Origin: Pseudomonas yamanorum
GTDB lineage: Bacteria > Pseudomonadota > Gammaproteobacteria > Pseudomonadales > Pseudomonadaceae
Direction: 5' to 3'
Assembly: GCF_013386765.1 (NCBI RefSeq)
Contig: NZ_JACARE010000024.1
Location: 221,709 to 285,708, forward strand
DNA: 64,000 bases
In this document: positions 33,560-41,414 of the stretch, one piece after another
Layout: every line of letters begins with the position of its first letter
Position numbering within the stretch: the first letter of the stretch is position 1
Made by a program: the position numbers and the translations under genes
The notes under the pieces: generated by a model
What the model was told of the DNA's origin: nothing
What the model saw: the letters and a program-made list of their open reading frames with translations, nothing else
Databases searched by the model: none

Positions 33560-34192
33560 ATGTCTATCGCACTCGCCAAACAACCGGACGCGGCCGTGTA
33601 CCGCGCGACCATTCCCGCCGGCGAACCCTGGCTGATGGAAGTCAAGGCCGGCCAGACGCTGCGCATCCTCGACCTTGAGGGCAACCAGGCCGTCGACACG
33701 CTGTTCTACAGCCTGAAAAACCCCAGGGAACGCTACGACGTGCAGCGCACCTTGCGCCGGCAAAACAGCGTGTACCTGGGCACCGGCAGTGTGCTGTATT
33801 CCAACCTCGGGCAGCCGATGCTGACCATCGTCGACGACACCTGCGGGCGCCACGACACCCTTGGCGGCGCCTGCGCCCAGGAGAGCAACACCGTGCGCTA
33901 CGCCCTGGAAAAACGCTACATGCACAGCTGCCGCGACAATTACCTGCGGGCCTGCGCCCACGATGGCCGGCTGGGTAAAGGCGACATCGGGCCGAACATC
34001 AATTTCTTCATGAATGTGCCGGTGACGGCCGATGGCGGGCTGACGTTTGAAGACGGCATTTCCGCCCCGGGCAAGTACGTCGACCTGCGGGCCGAGATGG
34101 ACGTGATCGTATTGATCTCCAACTGCCCGCAACTGAACAACCCGTGCAACGGCTACAACCCGACCCCTGCGGAGTTACTGGTATGGAACTGA
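33560..34192 (+). CDS. Carboxyguanidine deiminase subunit (urea carboxylase-associated protein 1, DUF1989)
   Basis: 210 residues, DUF1989 paralogue of the preceding gene. Conserved stretches: GEPWLMEVKAGQTLRILDLE, GNQAVDTLFYS, VDDTCGRHDTLGGACAQESN, and the C-terminal ISNCPQLNNPCNGYNPTP. It starts 9 bases after the UAAP2 gene, and the two probably form a hetero-oligomer. The deiminase releases ammonia from carboxyguanidine. A REPIN occupies the 291-base gap to the carboxylase gene. Confidence 0.86.
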   Translation: MSIALAKQPDAAVYRATIPAGEPWLMEVKAGQTLRILDLEGNQAVDTLFYSLKNPRERYDVQRTLRRQNSVYLGTGSVLYSNLGQPMLTIVDDTCGRHDTLGGACAQESNTVRYALEKRYMHSCRDNYLRACAHDGRLGKGDIGPNINFFMNVPVTADGGLTFEDGISAPGKYVDLRAEMDVIVLISNCPQLNNPCNGYNPTPAELLVWN

Positions 34193-34274
34193 AAATCAAG
34201 CGGTTACGTCAGTGGTTGTTCGCCCTCTGCCAATCCCGGGCCGGGCAGTGCCTCCAAAAACACTGAAGATCAAT

Positions 34275-34365
34275 TGTAGGAGCTGGCTTGCCTGCGATAG
34301 CGGTGGATCAGCCAACACATGGGGTGACTGACCCACCGCCATCGCGGGCAAGCCCGGCTCCCACA
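34275..34365. repeat. REPIN (two inverted REPs) between UAAP1 and carboxylase genes
   Basis: Two inverted REP cores, TGTAGGAGCTGGCTTGCC (34275 on) and its counterpart ending GGCTCCCACA (to 34365), are separated by about 38 bases containing a further palindrome (GGTGGATCAGCC..., GACTGACCCACC). Flanking bases GATCAATTGT / ACAGTTGATC extend the symmetry with one mismatch. It lies inside an operon, so the transcript would form a long hairpin that might stabilise or attenuate the mRNA. Confidence 0.85.
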
Positions 34366-34483
34366 GTTGATCTGCATTGGTGTTGAAATTTGCGCTTCGG
34401 ACGACCGCAGCGCCATCCACATTTGCGGGACGGCCCGCATCCCAGGACAAGGCCGAACACACATCGGCCTGCGGGGTTTTGCC

Positions 34484-37400
34484 ATGTTCGAAAAACTGTT
34501 GATCGCCAACCGTGGCGCCATCGCCTGCCGCATCCTGCGCACCTTGCGCGAGCTTTCGGTCAGGGGCGTTGCGGTGTATTCCGAGGCCGATGCCGCCAGC
34601 CTGCATATCCAGCAGGCGGATGAGGCCTACAGCCTGGGCGAAGGCGCGGCGGCCGGCACGTATCTGTCGGTAGAGAAAATCCTCGCCACGGCCAAGGCCT
34701 GTGGCGCCACGGCGATTCATCCCGGCTACGGCTTTCTCTCGGAAAACGCCGCCTTTGCCGAAGCCTGCGAAACAGCCGGCATCGCCTTCGTCGGCCCTAC
34801 ACCGGAACAGCTGCGAGTGTTCGGTCTCAAGCACACCGCCCGCGCGCTGGCCAAGCAGCACAACATCCCCTTGCTGGAAGGCACCGAGTTGCTCAACAGC
34901 CTCGACGCAGCCCTGCTGGCCGGGGAAACCGTGGGCTATCCCATCATGCTCAAAAGCACCGCAGGCGGTGGCGGTATCGGCATGCGCGTGTGCAACAGCG
35001 CCGATGAATTGCGCGACTGTTTCGAGGCGGTCAAACGCCTGGGCCAGAACAATTTCAGCGACGCAGGTGTGTTTATCGAGAAGTACATCCAGCACGCCCG
35101 GCATCTGGAAGTGCAGGTGTTTGGCGATGGGCGCGGCGAGGTGATCGCCCTCGGCGTGCGTGACTGTTCGGTACAGCGGCGCAACCAGAAAGTGCTGGAA
35201 GAAACCCCGGCACCGAACCTGCCCGAAGGGATGGCCGATGAGCTTTGCCGAGCAGCAATCACCTTGGCCAAAGCGGTGAACTACCGCAGTGCCGGCACCG
35301 TGGAATTTATCTTTGATAGCGCCGATGGCCGCTTCTATTTTCTGGAAGTGAACACCCGGTTGCAGGTGGAGCATGGCGTCACCGAGCAGGTATGGAACGT
35401 GGACCTGGTGCGCTGGATGGTGCAGTTGGCCGCCGGGGAATTGCCGCCGCTGCGGGAGCTGGAGTTGAAGCCCCACGGCCACGCGATTCAAGCACGCCTG
35501 TATGCCGAAGACCCGGGCCGGGATTTTCAGCCGAGCCCGGGGTTGTTGACCTGTGTGGATTTCCCCGCCGCTGAAGGCCTGCGCATCGACACGTGGGTGG
35601 AGGCCGGTTGCGAGATCCCGCCGTACTTCGACCCGATGATCGCCAAGCTCATCACCTGGGCACCGACTCGCGAACAGGCACGCCTGGACCTGCATCAAGC
35701 ATTGAGCAACAGTCAGTTGTATGGCGTGGAAACCAACCGGGATTACCTGCGCCAGATTCTGCTGGCCGCACCGTTCGCCAGCGGCCAGCCATGGACCCGC
35801 TGCCTGGAAGATCTGGTGTACCGCGCCGATACGTTTGAAGTGCTGAGCGCCGGCACGCAAACCAGTGTTCAGGATTACCCGGGGCGCCTCGGTTACTGGG
35901 CCGTGGGCGTACCGCCGTCGGGGCCGATGGACAGCCGCGCGCTGCGGTTGGGCAATCGCCTGCTGGGCAATGCCGAGGGTGCTGCGGCGCTTGAGATCAC
36001 CATGAGCGGGCCGTTGTTGCGCTTCAATTGTGCGGCGGTGGTAGCGGTGACCGGCGCGGACATTGCGCTGCGGTTGAATGATGAAACGGTGCCGATGAAC
36101 ACCGCACTGCTGATCCCGGCGGGCGCGACCTTGAGCCTGGGCACCATCGCCGGGGCCGGTGCGCGCAGCTACCTGTGCGTGCGCGGCGGGTTGCAGGTTC
36201 CGGATTATCTGGGCAGCAAAAGTACCTTCACCCTGGGCCAGTTTGGTGGGCATGGCGGGCGGGCTTTGCGAGCGGGGGATGTGTTGCATCTGCTGCCGCT
36301 TTCGGACGTTAGCGCGGGCCAACAACTGGTACCCGAGCCCCTTGCCGAGGTGCGAACACTGCGGGTGATCTACGGCCCCCACGGCGCACCGGAATACTTC
36401 AAGCCCGAGTACATCGACACCTTCTTCGCGACCCAGTGGGAAGTGCATTTCAACTCCAGCCGCACGGGTGTGCGGCTGATCGGGCCGAAGCCATTGTGGG
36501 CGCGTACCGATGGTGGCGAGGCGGGGCTGCATCCGTCGAATATCCATGACAATCCCTATGCCATTGGTGCGGTGGATTTTACCGGAGACATGCCGGTGAT
36601 CCTCGGCCCCGACGGCCCGAGCCTGGGTGGGTTTGTGTGCCCGGTGACGGTGATCGAGGCGGACTTGTGGCAGTTGGGCCAGCTCAAGGCCGGTGACAAA
36701 ATCTGCTTCACCCCGGTCGACATTAAGACCGCCCGCGACCTCGCCCTGAAATGGGATCACTGTAGGAGCAAGCTTGCTCGCGATGCAGGCACCTCGGTAC
36801 ATCCGGAACACCGCATTGATACCATCGCCGGCAAGCCGGGCTCCTACAATTCACCTGTGGTTCTGGATATCGGCACACAGGACACCCGCCTGGTCGCCCG
36901 CCTCGCCGGCGACACCCACCTGCTCCTGGAAATCGGCGCTCCGGAACTCGACCTGGTGCTGCGCTTCCGTGCCCACGCCCTGATGCAAGCCCTCGAAGCA
37001 CAGGCCCTGCATGGCGTCATCGACCTGACTCCCGGCATCCGTTCCCTGCAAATCCACTACCAGCCCGAACAACTGCCACTCGCCGATCTCCTGGCGTTGA
37101 TCACTACCGAATGGCACACCGTCTGCGCCAGCCAAAACCTGCAGGTGCCCTCGCGCATCGTCCACCTGCCACTCTCCTGGGACGACCCGGCCTGCCAACT
37201 GGCCATCGAAAAATACATGACCACCGTGCGCAAGGACGCCCCCTGGTGCCCGAGCAACCTGGAGTTCATCCGCCGCATCAACGACCTGGCCAACCTCGAC
37301 GAAGTGCGCCACACCGTGTTCGATGCCAGCTACCTGGTGATGGGCCTGGGCGACGTCTACCTCGGCGCACCGGTGGCCACGCCGCTGGACCCGCGCCACC

Positions 37401-38104
37401 GCCTGGTCACCACCAAGTACAACCCGGCACGCACCTGGACCGCTGAAAACTCCGTGGGCATCGGCGGCGCTTACCTGTGCGTGTACGGCATGGAAGGCCC
37501 CGGCGGCTATCAGTTCGTCGGGCGTACCTTGCAGATGTGGAACCGCTATCGGGAAGTGGCCGCGTTCGATGGCAAACCGTGGTTGCTGCGCTTCTTCGAC
37601 CAGATCCGCTTTTACCCGGTAAGCGCGGACGAGCTAGTGCAGATTCGCCGGGATTTCCCCCTCGGGCGCTTTGAGTTGAGCATCGAACACAGCCAACTGA
37701 ACCTGACGGATTACCAGGCCTTTCTCACCCGGGAAGCCGAGAGCATCGGCGCATTTCGCGGGCAACAACAGCGCGCGTTCAACGCCGAACGCGAACGCTG
37801 GATCGCCAGCGGCCAGGCGCATTTCGACAGTGAGGAACTCGCCCCGGCATTGGGCGAAGACACGCCGTTGCAGGCCAACGAATACAGCATCGACAGCCAC
37901 ATCGCCGGTAATCTCTGGCAGGTTCAGGTGGCCGTCGGCGAACCCGTCGCGGCAGGCGATGTGCTGGTGATCCTGGAGTCGATGAAAATGGAAATCCCGG
38001 TGCTCGCGCCGTTCGCCGGCACCGTGCGCGAAATTCCCGTGCAGCCTGGCAGCGGCATTGGCGCCGGGCAACGGGTGGTCGTACTGGAGCGTGATTTGCA
38101 ATAA
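34484..38104 (+). CDS. Biotin-dependent guanidine/urea carboxylase with a REPIN-encoded insert
   Basis: 1206 residues. Order: biotin carboxylase (about 1-450; MFEKLLIANRGAIACRI, ATP loop KSTAGGGGIGM, EVNTRLQVEHGVTEQV), AHS2/KipA-like domain (about 460-750), AHS1/KipI-like domain (about 795-1000), C-terminal biotinyl domain with ESMKMEIP and biotinyl Lys near 1168. It carboxylates guanidine (or urea) with ATP and bicarbonate; guanidine is favoured by the riboswitch and UAAP genes. Residues 760-789 are encoded by a REPIN in frame, in the AHS2-AHS1 linker. ATG 34484 fits the family start. Sixth gene of the operon. No allophanate hydrolase gene follows. Confidence 0.9.
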   Translation: MFEKLLIANRGAIACRILRTLRELSVRGVAVYSEADAASLHIQQADEAYSLGEGAAAGTYLSVEKILATAKACGATAIHPGYGFLSENAAFAEACETAGIAFVGPTPEQLRVFGLKHTARALAKQHNIPLLEGTELLNSLDAALLAGETVGYPIMLKSTAGGGGIGMRVCNSADELRDCFEAVKRLGQNNFSDAGVFIEKYIQHARHLEVQVFGDGRGEVIALGVRDCSVQRRNQKVLEETPAPNLPEGMADELCRAAITLAKAVNYRSAGTVEFIFDSADGRFYFLEVNTRLQVEHGVTEQVWNVDLVRWMVQLAAGELPPLRELELKPHGHAIQARLYAEDPGRDFQPSPGLLTCVDFPAAEGLRIDTWVEAGCEIPPYFDPMIAKLITWAPTREQARLDLHQALSNSQLYGVETNRDYLRQILLAAPFASGQPWTRCLEDLVYRADTFEVLSAGTQTSVQDYPGRLGYWAVGVPPSGPMDSRALRLGNRLLGNAEGAAALEITMSGPLLRFNCAAVVAVTGADIALRLNDETVPMNTALLIPAGATLSLGTIAGAGARSYLCVRGGLQVPDYLGSKSTFTLGQFGGHGGRALRAGDVLHLLPLSDVSAGQQLVPEPLAEVRTLRVIYGPHGAPEYFKPEYIDTFFATQWEVHFNSSRTGVRLIGPKPLWARTDGGEAGLHPSNIHDNPYAIGAVDFTGDMPVILGPDGPSLGGFVCPVTVIEADLWQLGQLKAGDKICFTPVDIKTARDLALKWDHCRSKLARDAGTSVHPEHRIDTIAGKPGSYNSPVVLDIGTQDTRLVARLAGDTHLLLEIGAPELDLVLRFRAHALMQALEAQALHGVIDLTPGIRSLQIHYQPEQLPLADLLALITTEWHTVCASQNLQVPSRIVHLPLSWDDPACQLAIEKYMTTVRKDAPWCPSNLEFIRRINDLANLDEVRHTVFDASYLVMGLGDVYLGAPVATPLDPRHRLVTTKYNPARTWTAENSVGIGGAYLCVYGMEGPGGYQFVGRTLQMWNRYREVAAFDGKPWLLRFFDQIRFYPVSADELVQIRRDFPLGRFELSIEHSQLNLTDYQAFLTREAESIGAFRGQQQRAFNAERERWIASGQAHFDSEELAPALGEDTPLQANEYSIDSHIAGNLWQVQVAVGEPVAAGDVLVILESMKMEIPVLAPFAGTVREIPVQPGSGIGAGQRVVVLERDLQ
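36761..36848. repeat. REPIN inside the carboxylase reading frame
   Basis: Two inverted REPs, TGTAGGAGCAAGCTTGCTCG (from 36761) and one ending GGGCTCCTACA (to 36848), are 88 bases in total. The coding frame runs through without a stop, beginning on a codon boundary (codon 760) and giving CRSKLARDAG...TIAGKPGSYN. Placed between the AHS2 and AHS1 domains. Confidence 0.9.
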
Positions 38105-38177
38105 CGCGGCGGGGCTGTATCGTGCAAGGCACACCGGGTTTCACCGGGACCTTGTCCGATACAGCCTGAACCGACCG

Positions 38178-38390
38178 ATGACCACGCCAACCCTCTGCCC
38201 CGCCTGCGGCGCCCGCAACGACTGCGCCCTGGCCGACCCGCGCACGGCCGACCAGGCCTGCTGGTGCTACTCCGTCAGCATCGACCCCGCGGTGCTTGAA
38301 GCCTTGCCGCCGGAGCTGCGCAACAAAGCCTGCCTGTGCCCGCGCTGTGCCCAGGTGGACGAGCAACTGCGCGGGAACGAGCGGTCTTAA
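38178..38390 (+). CDS. Cysteine-rich CWC-family small protein
   Basis: 70 residues with paired cysteines (LCPACGARNDC, CWCYSVSI and CLCPRCAQ), typical of the pseudomonad cysteine-rich CWC family, probably a small zinc-binding protein. ATG at 38178. Its stop overlaps the next start by one base (TAATG), so it is translated together with the pseudouridine synthase gene, as commonly seen in Pseudomonas. A role in RNA modification is only a guess from this coupling. Confidence 0.85.
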   Translation: MTTPTLCPACGARNDCALADPRTADQACWCYSVSIDPAVLEALPPELRNKACLCPRCAQVDEQLRGNERS

Positions 38391-39082
38391 TGCGCGTAGA
38401 CCGCTTCCTCAGCAACCTGCCCCGTTTCAACCGCAAGCAGGTTCGCCTGTTGCTGGTGGAACGACGGATCACCGTCGACGGCCGGGCCGTCAGCGATCCT
38501 CATCACCCGGTGAGCGAGTTCAGCCGTGTGTTGCTGGATGACGAGGTGCTGCAAGCCGGCAAACCCGCGCGCTACTTCATGCTGCACAAACCCCAGGGCT
38601 GCGTGAGCGCCACATCAGACCCACAGCACCCCACCGTGCTCGACCTGTTGGATGAACCGGACAAGCACGAACTGCACATCGCCGGTCGTCTGGATTTCAA
38701 CACCACCGGTCTGCTGCTGATCACCAACGACGGCCAATGGTCGCGCCGCCTGACCCAGCCGCAAACCAAATTGCCCAAGGTTTACTACGTCGAGACCGAG
38801 CAGGAGATTGGGCCGCAATACGCGGCCACCTTCGCCGCCGGCCTGTACTTCGCCTTCGAAGACCTCACCACCCAGCCGGCGGAGTTGGAGCTATTGGGCC
38901 CCAGAACGGCGCGCCTGAGCATCATTGAAGGGCGTTATCACCAGGTGAAGCGCATGTTCGGGCACTTCGACAACAAAGTGACGCGCCTGCACCGCGAGCG
39001 CATGGGGCCGCTGGAATTGGACCCGGCCCTCGCCCCAGGGCAGTACCGGGCGCTGACGGCCGCTGAAACCCAACAGGTCTGA
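38390..39082 (+). CDS. RsuA-type 16S rRNA pseudouridine synthase
   Basis: 230 residues: N-terminal S4 RNA-binding domain (MRVDRFLSNLPRFNRKQVRLL) and a RsuA/RluB-family catalytic domain with the active-site Asp in GRLDFNTTGLLLITNDG. RsuA makes pseudouridine 516 in 16S rRNA; the exact target of this copy cannot be read from sequence alone. Coupled by a one-base stop-start overlap to the CWC gene. The 305-base gap to phaG holds a possible sigma-54 promoter (39132-39147) and nothing else recognised. Confidence 0.88.
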   Translation: MRVDRFLSNLPRFNRKQVRLLLVERRITVDGRAVSDPHHPVSEFSRVLLDDEVLQAGKPARYFMLHKPQGCVSATSDPQHPTVLDLLDEPDKHELHIAGRLDFNTTGLLLITNDGQWSRRLTQPQTKLPKVYYVETEQEIGPQYAATFAAGLYFAFEDLTTQPAELELLGPRTARLSIIEGRYHQVKRMFGHFDNKVTRLHRERMGPLELDPALAPGQYRALTAAETQQV

Positions 39083-39387
39083 TGACCGTTCAGCCGATGA
39101 TGGCAAAAAACCACGCCTGTGACTGGCGAACTGGCATCCCTGATGCTTGAATCAACCCAGCCAGCCGCAATCTGACTGGCGAGTCACCCCTACCTACAAG
39201 AAACACTTTGCCCGTCCGCACGCTTGATCTGCGGGCCTCTAACGGCAAATTGCCCGCCATAACAACACCCGTCGGCCAGCCAGTTTCGGATCGACATGGG
39301 CCCTCACTTCCAGGCGTATGCCTACCTGTCACAAAGCTCGTGCAGAGTGATCTGCGCGCATTACCCGCTTGCCAGGAGTCTTATGAC

Positions 39388-40272
39388 ATGAGGCCAGAAA
39401 TCGCTGTGCTGGATATACAGGGTCAGTATCGGGTTTACACGGAGTTCTATCGCGCGGACGCAGCCGCCAAGACCATCATCCTGGTCAACGGCTCAATGGC
39501 CACCACCGCGTCTTTCGCTCAGACCGTGAAAAGCCTGCACCCAACGTTCAACGTGGTTTTGTACGACCAGCCCTACGCCGGTCGCTCAAAAATCCACAAC
39601 CGCCACGAGCATATGCTGACGAAAGAAGTCGAAGGCCAGATTCTTCTGGAACTCATCGACCACTTCGCCGCCGAACACGTGCTGTCCTTTTCCTGGGGCG
39701 GCGCTGCGACCCTCGTCGCCCTCGCCCACCGGCCGCGCCGTGTGGAAAAGGCCGTGATCAGCTCGTTCTCCCCGGTGATCAACGCCCCCATGCGCGACTA
39801 CCTGGAGCGCGGCGTCGACTACCTCGGCAACCTCGACCGCGACCGCGTGGGCCACCTGGTCAACAGCACCATCGGCAAACACCTGCCGTCGCTGTTCAAG
39901 CGCTACAACTACAAACACGTGAGCGGCCTGGCCGAGCATGAGTATGGGCAGATGCACTTTCACATCAGCCACGTGCTGAACAGCGACCGGCTGTGCTACC
40001 TCAAGGCGGCGAAGCAGATTGATATACCGGTGCTGTTCTTGAACGGCGAATGGGACGAGTACACCAGCGCCCAGGATGCGAAGCTGTTTGGGCAACATAT
40101 TGCGAAAAGCAGCTTCGGGACGATCCAGGCGACCGGGCACTTTTTGGACATGGAGCACAAGGCTGCATGCCGGGATAGCCGGGAGGCATTGATGGGCTTT
40201 TTGAGGCCGGAGCAGCAACCAAGCCGGTTGCGATACCACGCGTCGCAGCCACAGCATGCCTTTGCCGTATGA
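39388..40272 (+). CDS. phaG: PhaG, 3-hydroxyacyl-ACP thioesterase/transacylase linking fatty acid synthesis to PHA
   Basis: 294 residues, alpha/beta-hydrolase, nearly colinear with P. putida PhaG as remembered (MRPEIAVLDIQGQYRVYTEF at the start; ending QHAFAV). Homologous to RhlA. Triad seen: Ser102 in SFSWGG, Asp223 in GEWDEYT, His251 in GHFLD. It diverts (R)-3-hydroxyacyl-ACP to medium-chain polyhydroxyalkanoate precursors; without rhlB nearby, a rhamnolipid role is less likely. ATG at 39388 follows AGGAG; the longer frame is non-coding. Known to be induced by nitrogen limitation in P. putida. Confidence 0.93.
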   Translation: MRPEIAVLDIQGQYRVYTEFYRADAAAKTIILVNGSMATTASFAQTVKSLHPTFNVVLYDQPYAGRSKIHNRHEHMLTKEVEGQILLELIDHFAAEHVLSFSWGGAATLVALAHRPRRVEKAVISSFSPVINAPMRDYLERGVDYLGNLDRDRVGHLVNSTIGKHLPSLFKRYNYKHVSGLAEHEYGQMHFHISHVLNSDRLCYLKAAKQIDIPVLFLNGEWDEYTSAQDAKLFGQHIAKSSFGTIQATGHFLDMEHKAACRDSREALMGFLRPEQQPSRLRYHASQPQHAFAV

Positions 40273-40409
40273 GCGACGGGGTTGTGGGTGGGCTGGATTC
40301 CCCTGGGGATTCGCCTGCCCACGACCGACCGTTGGCACGTAAAACACAGATTTTTCGAAGAAAAACTTCAAATCCGCGAGCACATCTGGTACAAAGTCAG
40401 CCGTTCTGA

Positions 40410-40483
40410 GCGGGTATAGTTTAGTGGTAGAACGAAAGCTTCCCAAGCTTTAGATGAGGGTTCGATTCCCTCTACCCGCTCCA
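40410..40483 (+). tRNA. tRNA-Gly (anticodon CCC), CCA encoded
   Basis: Acceptor GCGGGTA pairs with TACCCGC, D-arm TAGTTTAGTGGTA, anticodon stem AAAGC/GCTTT with loop TTCCCAA (anticodon CCC), T-arm GAGGG-TTCGATT-CCCTC, discriminator T and encoded CCA at 40481-40483. Complete cloverleaf. Confidence 0.97.
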
Positions 40484-40529
40484 CTCAGATTTTGGTCTCA
40501 CGTCAGGATGGTTTTGACGGGAGATGTGT

Positions 40530-40562
40530 AAAAAAACCGGCTCTTGGTGGCCGGTTTTTTTA
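40530..40562. terminator. Terminator after tRNA-Gly
   Basis: AAAAAACCGG ... CCGGTTTTTT symmetrical hairpin with an 8-10 base loop, A-run left and T-run right, so it can serve both the tRNA (plus) and the convergent alginate lyase gene (minus). Confidence 0.85.
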
Positions 40563-40588
40563 TGGGTGACGTTTAAGTCCGCTGCTAC

Positions 40589-41395
40589 CTACTGATAGCT
40601 GACGTTAAGGACGCTGTACGCAATAATCGCGGCCCCTCCGTCAGGGTCAGCGGTCTGGTTGTAATTCCCGGCCTTGAAATACAGATTAATGCCCTGCCAA
40701 CCCGATGGCGGAATATCAAACTCCCGGCTGGATTGCCTGCCATTCGCCGCAGCCGAAACCACCAGGACCATGCCGACCTCGGAGCCCTTTACTTCAATCT
40801 TGTAATTGAGCTTGTCGTTAAGCTTCAGCCCCGTCAGCAAGACCGTCCTTTGCTCCTTATGCCCATAGCGTGTCTTGGTCCCGGCGACGATTGAGCCATC
40901 CTCCCAGCGAAGCTTCAGCAGTTCCGATCCTCCCGCCTTGTCGCCATGTATCTGGGCAAAAATGATGGATTGGGTGCTTGGGTTTTGCACCACATAAAGC
41001 TCGCCGGACTGGGCGTTATCAAACACCTCGCCTGCGGTGAACTCTCTTTTTGCCCGCAGCTCAACCCGGGGATAGTGACTGTTGGGCGTCGCGTTAAGGC
41101 CCGAGGGTGTGTTGAATACCACCGCTCCTTCCGGCACGCCTTGATGGCATCCCAATGAGCGATAACAGTTTGTGTAGAAATAGGCGTTCTGAAGATTTTC
41201 GCCGATCGCTATTTCTTCAGGCGTACCTTGTGCATTGAAGTCCTGAAGCACGTACGCACGGCTCAGGTTTGGCAGGTTGCTGCCTGGGGATTTTGTGGCA
41301 TCCAGGGCAAAGGCATTTGCACCGTCAAAAATCGCTCCAATGGCCAATACCGACACCGCGATGAATCTAGCGCCAAACACTTTAAATTCGTGCAT
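40589..41395 (-). CDS. Polysaccharide lyase family 7 (alginate lyase)
   Basis: 268 residues with a signal peptide (FGARFIAVSVLAIGAIFDGANA-FA). All three PL7 signatures are present: RVELR (110-114), QIH (148-150) and YFKAGNYNQ (239-247), which carry the catalytic Arg, Gln, His and Tyr. PL7 enzymes cleave poly-guluronate or mixed alginate by beta-elimination in the periplasm or outside the cell. It stands alone, not in the alginate biosynthesis cluster, so may serve biofilm turnover or use of algal/bacterial alginate. ATG at 41395 has only a weak ribosome site; a GTG three codons upstream is possible. Confidence 0.9.
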   Translation of the reverse strand: MHEFKVFGARFIAVSVLAIGAIFDGANAFALDATKSPGSNLPNLSRAYVLQDFNAQGTPEEIAIGENLQNAYFYTNCYRSLGCHQGVPEGAVVFNTPSGLNATPNSHYPRVELRAKREFTAGEVFDNAQSGELYVVQNPSTQSIIFAQIHGDKAGGSELLKLRWEDGSIVAGTKTRYGHKEQRTVLLTGLKLNDKLNYKIEVKGSEVGMVLVVSAAANGRQSSREFDIPPSGWQGINLYFKAGNYNQTADPDGGAAIIAYSVLNVSYQ

Positions 41396-41414
41396 CACCG
41401 TCACCGATTATTCG

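Noticed and set aside
34196..36811. 871-residue open frame antisense to the carboxylase gene
   Set aside because: It is a mirror of high-GC coding DNA on the plus strand; composition is His/Gln/Arg-rich with no domain, and the plus frame has clear catalytic motifs.
39388..40272. RhlA (rhamnolipid HAA synthase) identity
   Set aside because: Clearly homologous, but the N- and C-terminal sequences fit PhaG much better, and no rhlB is adjacent.
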